Source of the DNA: Erysipelotrichia bacterium
GTDB lineage: Bacteria; Bacillota_I; Bacilli_A; Erysipelotrichales; Erysipelotrichaceae
Length of the DNA stretch: 8,809 nt
Direction of reading: 5' to 3'
Assembly (NCBI GenBank): GCA_009916335.1
Contig: SAAR01000141.1
Location: forward strand, 1 to 8,809
The notes under the pieces are model-generated. The model made no database searches and was not told the origin of the DNA. It saw only the letters and a list, made by a program, of their open reading frames with translations. The translations under genes and the position numbers were made by a program. The number at the start of each line of letters is the position of its first letter. Position 1 is the stretch's first letter. Shown here piece by piece: positions 5,903-8,809 of the stretch.

Positions 5903-6041
5903 GTAACCATCATAAATATTCACATACAAATAATTAGTTCAGGTTGACTTGCAATTATAAAACACTTAATCTTCACATTTGTTCGAATATAACATGTTAA
6001 AATGAAAGAAAATAATTATTTAACCTTTATTAGCATTGATA
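5903..6041. other. AT-rich stretch between the regulator remnant and galE
   Basis: No convincing coding frame is seen here. On the minus strand it would be the first part of the galE 3' UTR. It contains only a weak repeat, GTTAAA/TTTAAC (about 5996-6024), and no full minus-strand match to TAnnTTTG; the nearest is TATATTCG at 5991-5984, one base off and with no -33 partner. Confidence 0.4.
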
Positions 6042-7076
6042 TTATTGAATACCTCTTTCTCTTAGTTTCAATTGCCACGCCCACGCAGACTTTAAAGTCT
6101 CTTCAATAGATATTTCAGCTTTCCATCCCAATTCATTATTTGCATAATCAGGATTTGCCCATACCTTTTCAATATCTCCGGCGCGTCTTCCTACAATCTC
6201 ATAATTCAATTTAACTCCCGTAGATTTTTCAAATAGGTTGATTAGTTCAAGCACAGATAATCCTCTTCCAGTGCCTATATTGAAAGTTTCAACTGCTTGT
6301 TTTTGCTTCTTATCAAGAATACGTTCAATAGCAGTAACATGTGCTTTAGCTAAATCAACTACATTGATAAAGTCTCTGATGCATGAGCCGTCAGGCGTAT
6401 TGTAATCGTTTCCAAATACACTTAGTTTCTCACGTATTCCAATGGCTGTTTGCGTAAGAAAAGGTATCAAGTTTTGAGGCACACCATTGGGCAGTTCACC
6501 CAATAATGCGGTTGGATGTGCTCCTATCGGATTAAAATAACGCAATAGAATAGCACTAATAGGACTACCCGATTTTATTGTGTCACAAATAATTTCTTCA
6601 TTAACTTGTTTGGTGTTACCGTAAGGCGACTCAGCCTTTTTAATAGGAGCTTTCTCGGTTACGGGAAGTTCATCCGGTTGCCCATAAACGGTACATGAAG
6701 ATGAAAAGACAATACCTTCCACACCATGTTGGGGCATCAACTCCAAAATATTAATCAAAGAGAGTAGATTATTGCGGTAGTATAATAATGGCTTTTGAAC
6801 TGACTCACCAACTGCTTTACTTGCTGCGAAATGAATAATTGCCTTAATTCCCTTGTGTTTGGCAAAAACAGTATTCAATCCTTCATAATCTAAGCAATCA
6901 AGTTCTTCAAAAATAGGTCTTACTCCTGATACTTTTTCTATATTATCAACTACATCAGCATTAGAATTTGATAGATTATCAATTATAACAACTTCATAAC
7001 CACTGTTTTGCAATTCTACTACTGTGTGCGAACCAATATATCCAGTACCACCTGTAACCAATATTTTCTGTTTCAT
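6042..7076 (-). CDS. galE: UDP-glucose 4-epimerase
   Basis: A 344-residue extended short-chain dehydrogenase/reductase that interconverts UDP-glucose and UDP-galactose in the cytoplasm, feeding galactose use and surface glycan synthesis. The NAD-binding GGTGYIG motif has glycines at 9, 12 and 15. The active site has Ser127 in FSSSCTVYG and the Tyr152-x3-Lys156 pair, aligning with Ser124, Tyr149 and Lys153 of E. coli GalE. The nucleotide-sugar segment GRRAGD (296-301) is present. The position matching E. coli Tyr299 is Val305, a small residue of the kind found in epimerases that also accept N-acetylated UDP-sugars. The length matches the family and the ATG is directly before the nucleotide-binding strand. 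It is separated from rnfA by a terminator and has its own -7 box. No neighbouring galactose genes are in view. Confidence 0.95.
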   Translation of the reverse strand: MKQKILVTGGTGYIGSHTVVELQNSGYEVVIIDNLSNSNADVVDNIEKVSGVRPIFEELDCLDYEGLNTVFAKHKGIKAIIHFAASKAVGESVQKPLLYYRNNLLSLINILELMPQHGVEGIVFSSSCTVYGQPDELPVTEKAPIKKAESPYGNTKQVNEEIICDTIKSGSPISAILLRYFNPIGAHPTALLGELPNGVPQNLIPFLTQTAIGIREKLSVFGNDYNTPDGSCIRDFINVVDLAKAHVTAIERILDKKQKQAVETFNIGTGRGLSVLELINLFEKSTGVKLNYEIVGRRAGDIEKVWANPDYANNELGWKAEISIEETLKSAWAWQLKLRERGIQ

Positions 7077-7113
7077 TTTGTTGAGTAATTAATTCATAAT
7101 AAGATTTCGTTCA

Positions 7114-7121
7114 CAAAAGTA
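7114..7121 (-). promoter_or_regulatory. Possible galE -7 box
   Basis: Minus-strand TACTTTTG (7121-7114) matches TAnnTTTG exactly and would start transcription near 7107, about 30 bases before the ATG. No TTTG lies at the expected distance, so the promoter may be weak or activator-dependent. A 6-bp palindrome, ATAGAA-ATAA-TTCTAT (7153-7168), lies about 40 bases upstream. Confidence 0.4.
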
Positions 7122-7172
7122 GAGAAATAATTCAAAACCGTGTTATTATTACATAGAAATAATTCTATAAAT

Positions 7173-7208
7173 AAAAAAACGCTTGAGATAAGGCCCAAGC
7201 GTTTTTTT
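7173..7208 (-). terminator. Rho-independent terminator of the rnf operon
   Basis: CGCTTG (7180-7185) pairs with CAAGCG (7196-7201) around a 10-base loop, flanked by A7 (7173-7179) and T8 (7202-7209). On the minus strand the stem is followed by seven T and lies 23 bases after the rnfA stop. The symmetric A and T runs would let it work in both directions, but only the minus-strand operon needs it here. Confidence 0.88.
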
Positions 7209-7231
7209 TATTTATGATATAAAGACAAATG

Positions 7232-7804
7232 CTATACTACACCCGAGAACCCCATAAATGCCATAGCCAATAGACCTGCAGTTATCAAAGCAATCGGAGT
7301 ACCTTCCATACCTTTAGGAATACGAATTAAGCTCATTTGCTCTCTTAAGCCAGCAAACAAAACTAATGCAAGGCCGAACCCTAAGGCGGTTGAGAATGCA
7401 TAAACGACTCCTGTCAGAAGATTGAAATCTTTTTGTATTACTAAAATGGCAACTCCCAAGATACAGCAGTTGGTAGTGATCAAGGGTAAGAAAACTCCCA
7501 AAGCCTGATACAAGGCAGGAGACACTTTCTTTAAAATGATTTCAACCATTTGAACTAAAGCAGCAATGACTAATATAAAAGTAATTGTCTGCAAATAACC
7601 TAATCCAAATGCATCTAACACGTATTTTTGAATCAAGAAGGTAACAATTGTGGCAATTGTTAGCACAAAAGCTACAGCTGCCGACATACCCAAGGCTGTT
7701 TCTACTTTTTTAGAAACACCTAAGAACGGGCAAATGCCTAAGAACTGTGACAATACGATATTATTAACGAATACCGCAGAGATAAATATTAATATATATT
7801 CCAT
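7232..7804 (-). CDS. rnfA: Rnf electron transport complex subunit A
   Basis: A 190-residue integral membrane protein with about six helices (near 3-23, 36-58, 68-90, 98-122, 128-150 and 168-188). It is a subunit of the ferredoxin:NAD+ oxidoreductase (Rnf) that pumps ions across the inner membrane. It keeps the two family signatures, LGICPFLG with Cys25 and TTNCCILG with Cys113-Cys114. Those cysteines, together with the equivalents in RnfE, are the proposed ligands of an Fe-S cluster buried in the membrane. RnfA and NqrE share this fold, but the neighbours RnfG and RnfE and the gene order G-E-A point to Rnf. It starts 18 bases after the rnfE stop and is the last gene before a strong terminator. 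The upstream AGAGAAC is at best a weak ribosome site. Confidence 0.92.
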   Translation of the reverse strand: MEYILIFISAVFVNNIVLSQFLGICPFLGVSKKVETALGMSAAVAFVLTIATIVTFLIQKYVLDAFGLGYLQTITFILVIAALVQMVEIILKKVSPALYQALGVFLPLITTNCCILGVAILVIQKDFNLLTGVVYAFSTALGFGLALVLFAGLREQMSLIRIPKGMEGTPIALITAGLLAMAFMGFSGVV

Positions 7805-7822
7805 AATTCGTTCTCTTTTACG

Positions 7823-8407
7823 TTATGCTTTTTTAAAACTATTAATCAGAGCAATTAAATACCCTAAGGCAATAAAAGCTCCAGGTGCCAACACAAAGAC
7901 CAACATGCCATATTCTTCTGGAAGAATACTTAAATTAAAGATCTTGCCCGTTCCTAAAAACTCCCTAACAGCTCCCAAAAGAGTTAACGCAATAGTAAAT
8001 CCTAAGCCCATACCCAAACCATCAAATAAAGAGGCTAACGGATTGTTTTTTGCTGCAAAAGCTTCAGCACGGCCAAGCAATATACAATTCACAACAATCA
8101 ATGGGATAAACAAACCTAAAGTGGCATATAAAGCCGGAACAAAAGCTTGCATAACCATTTGCAATAACGTAACAAAAGAAGCAATCACAACCACAAAAGC
8201 AGGAATACGAACCATGTCCGGGATGAGATTCTTGATACTCGAAATAACGACATTTGAGCAGATAAGCACAAATGCTGTTGCCAATCCCATTCCCATACCA
8301 TTAATTGCAGAAGAAGTCGTACCTAATGTAGGACACATACCGAGTAAGAGTACAAATGTTGGGTTCTCTTTTACGATACCATTCATTAAAACTTTAAAGT
8401 TATTCAT
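7823..8407 (-). CDS. rnfE: Rnf electron transport complex subunit E
   Basis: A 194-residue membrane protein paralogous to RnfA, with about six helices. Its matching signatures are LGMCPTLG with Cys25 and VVNCILLGRAEAFA with Cys108, so the RnfA/RnfE pair has the inverted two-fold arrangement expected around a shared Fe-S cluster. LLGRAEAFA together with the VREFLG segment (about 148-153) is characteristic of RnfE/NqrD. Position between rnfG and rnfA settles it as RnfE. The start is supported by a good ribosome site (GGGGGAG about 7 bases before the ATG), unusually strong for this window. It lies 15 bases behind rnfG and 18 bases before rnfA within one minus-strand operon. Confidence 0.92.
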   Translation of the reverse strand: MNNFKVLMNGIVKENPTFVLLLGMCPTLGTTSSAINGMGMGLATAFVLICSNVVISSIKNLIPDMVRIPAFVVVIASFVTLLQMVMQAFVPALYATLGLFIPLIVVNCILLGRAEAFAAKNNPLASLFDGLGMGLGFTIALTLLGAVREFLGTGKIFNLSILPEEYGMLVFVLAPGAFIALGYLIALINSFKKA

Positions 8408-8422
8408 ATAATCTCCCCCTTA

Positions 8423-8809
8423 TTAATTAGCACTGACAGAATCAGTATATTCAACATGTTGTGTCGCTCCCGTAGTGGCATTTGTATCACCATTTTGAGT
8501 ATTACCTTTGTAGGCAGAATAAGCTACATTTACCGCATTTAAGAAAGCACGAGATGTAATAGTAGAAGCCGTGATAGCATCAACTTGTCCACCGTCTTTG
8601 CTTACTGCTAACTGTTTTTCGCCCGGATTAAGCCCTTTAATACTTCCTTTATTCCCTTCTTTAAACCAATCAGCAGCCTTTGAGCCTAATCCCGGAGTTT
8701 CAGCATGCGCTAACAATGAGTAATTATAGATTTTGCCGTCGGCATCAAATCCTACCAAAATTTTCAGTTCGCCACCAAATCCCATTGATTTAGCTTCAAC
8801 AGCCGTACC
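8423..8809 (-). CDS. rnfG: Rnf electron transport complex subunit G, C-terminal part
   Basis: Partial gene: the frame is open to the window edge and the N-terminal membrane helix lies outside. The visible 128 residues form the periplasmic FMN-binding domain. Family landmarks are GFGGELKILVGFD, the HAETPGLGSKA segment and the flavin attachment region DAITASTITSRAF. FMN is attached through a phosphodiester bond to a Thr by the ApbE transferase. By alignment the acceptor is the Thr encoded at 8561-8563. The usual (S/T)GAT reads TAST here, so two inner positions differ from consensus. A tail of about 28 residues rich in Thr, Asn, Gly and Asp follows the domain and contains TTGAT. The gene precedes rnfE by 15 bases. 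Confidence 0.9.
   Translation of the reverse strand, partial: GTAVEAKSMGFGGELKILVGFDADGKIYNYSLLAHAETPGLGSKAADWFKEGNKGSIKGLNPGEKQLAVSKDGGQVDAITASTITSRAFLNAVNVAYSAYKGNTQNGDTNATTGATQHVEYTDSVSAN

Noticed and set aside
5868..5906. A 12-codon frame overlapping the 5884-5902 hairpin as a leader peptide
   Set aside because: No run of regulatory codons, no ribosome site and no downstream plus-strand gene to attenuate; the overlap with the hairpin is probably chance.
7153..7168. ATAGAA-ATAA-TTCTAT upstream of galE as a second OxyR site
   Set aside because: The spacing is ATAG-N8-CTAT, giving T-N12-A, which breaks the LysR T-N11-A rule. In such AT-rich DNA a 6-bp palindrome is easily found by chance, and galE has no known link to OxyR.
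7650..8411. A 253-residue open frame on the plus strand opposite rnfA and rnfE
   Set aside because: It is a shadow of the two membrane protein genes: composition is unnatural (Lys/Pro/Thr/Ile-rich), it matches no family, and both rnf genes have full family signatures.
1..8809. Mobile elements, CRISPR arrays, tRNA or rRNA genes
   Set aside because: I saw no transposase or integrase frame, no regularly spaced repeats, no target-site duplications around the truncated regulator and no tRNA-like fold. The truncation looks like a plain deletion.

Overview
The window reads as a chromosomal segment from an anaerobic Bacteroidales bacterium, most likely Bacteroides or a close relative. The evidence is low GC with AT-rich leaders that mostly lack strong Shine-Dalgarno sites, promoters of the Bacteroides type (TTTG, about 19 nt, TAnnTTTG), a NigD-like surface lipoprotein, an ECF sigma factor paired with a membrane-anchored beta-barrel protein, and an rnf operon ending in G-E-A. 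No tRNA, rRNA, CRISPR array, insertion sequence or phage gene is visible.

Layout. 1-1192 (+): the 3' end of pflB, ending in its glycyl radical site, then pflA one base later. 1196-2982 (-): an ECF sigma factor gene followed by a gene for a single-pass membrane protein with a C-terminal outer-membrane-barrel domain, probably its anti-sigma factor. This unit converges on pflA with only 3 bases between stop codons. 3157-3900 (+): a NigD-like lipoprotein, divergent from the sigma gene. 3981-4907 (-): oxyR, convergent with nigD across a shared hairpin. 5038-5514 (+): dps, divergent from oxyR across a region carrying an OxyR-type site and both promoters. 5515-6041: a dps terminator, an intact-looking promoter in front of a response-regulator remnant, and structured sequence with a strong minus-strand terminator. 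6042-7076 (-): galE. 7173-7208: terminator of the rnf operon. 7232-8809 (-): rnfA, rnfE and the 3' part of rnfG.

Functional themes. PflB with PflA gives non-oxidative pyruvate cleavage to formate and acetyl-CoA. Rnf couples ferredoxin and NAD redox to an ion gradient. OxyR with Dps is a peroxide-sensing and iron-sequestering pair that protects oxygen-sensitive enzymes such as glycyl-radical PFL. GalE supplies UDP-galactose, and possibly UDP-GalNAc, for surface glycans. The least understood locus is the sigma factor, barrel-type membrane protein and divergent lipoprotein. It looks like an envelope-sensing transcription switch in which the putative anti-sigma protein itself ends in a canonical barrel-assembly signal.
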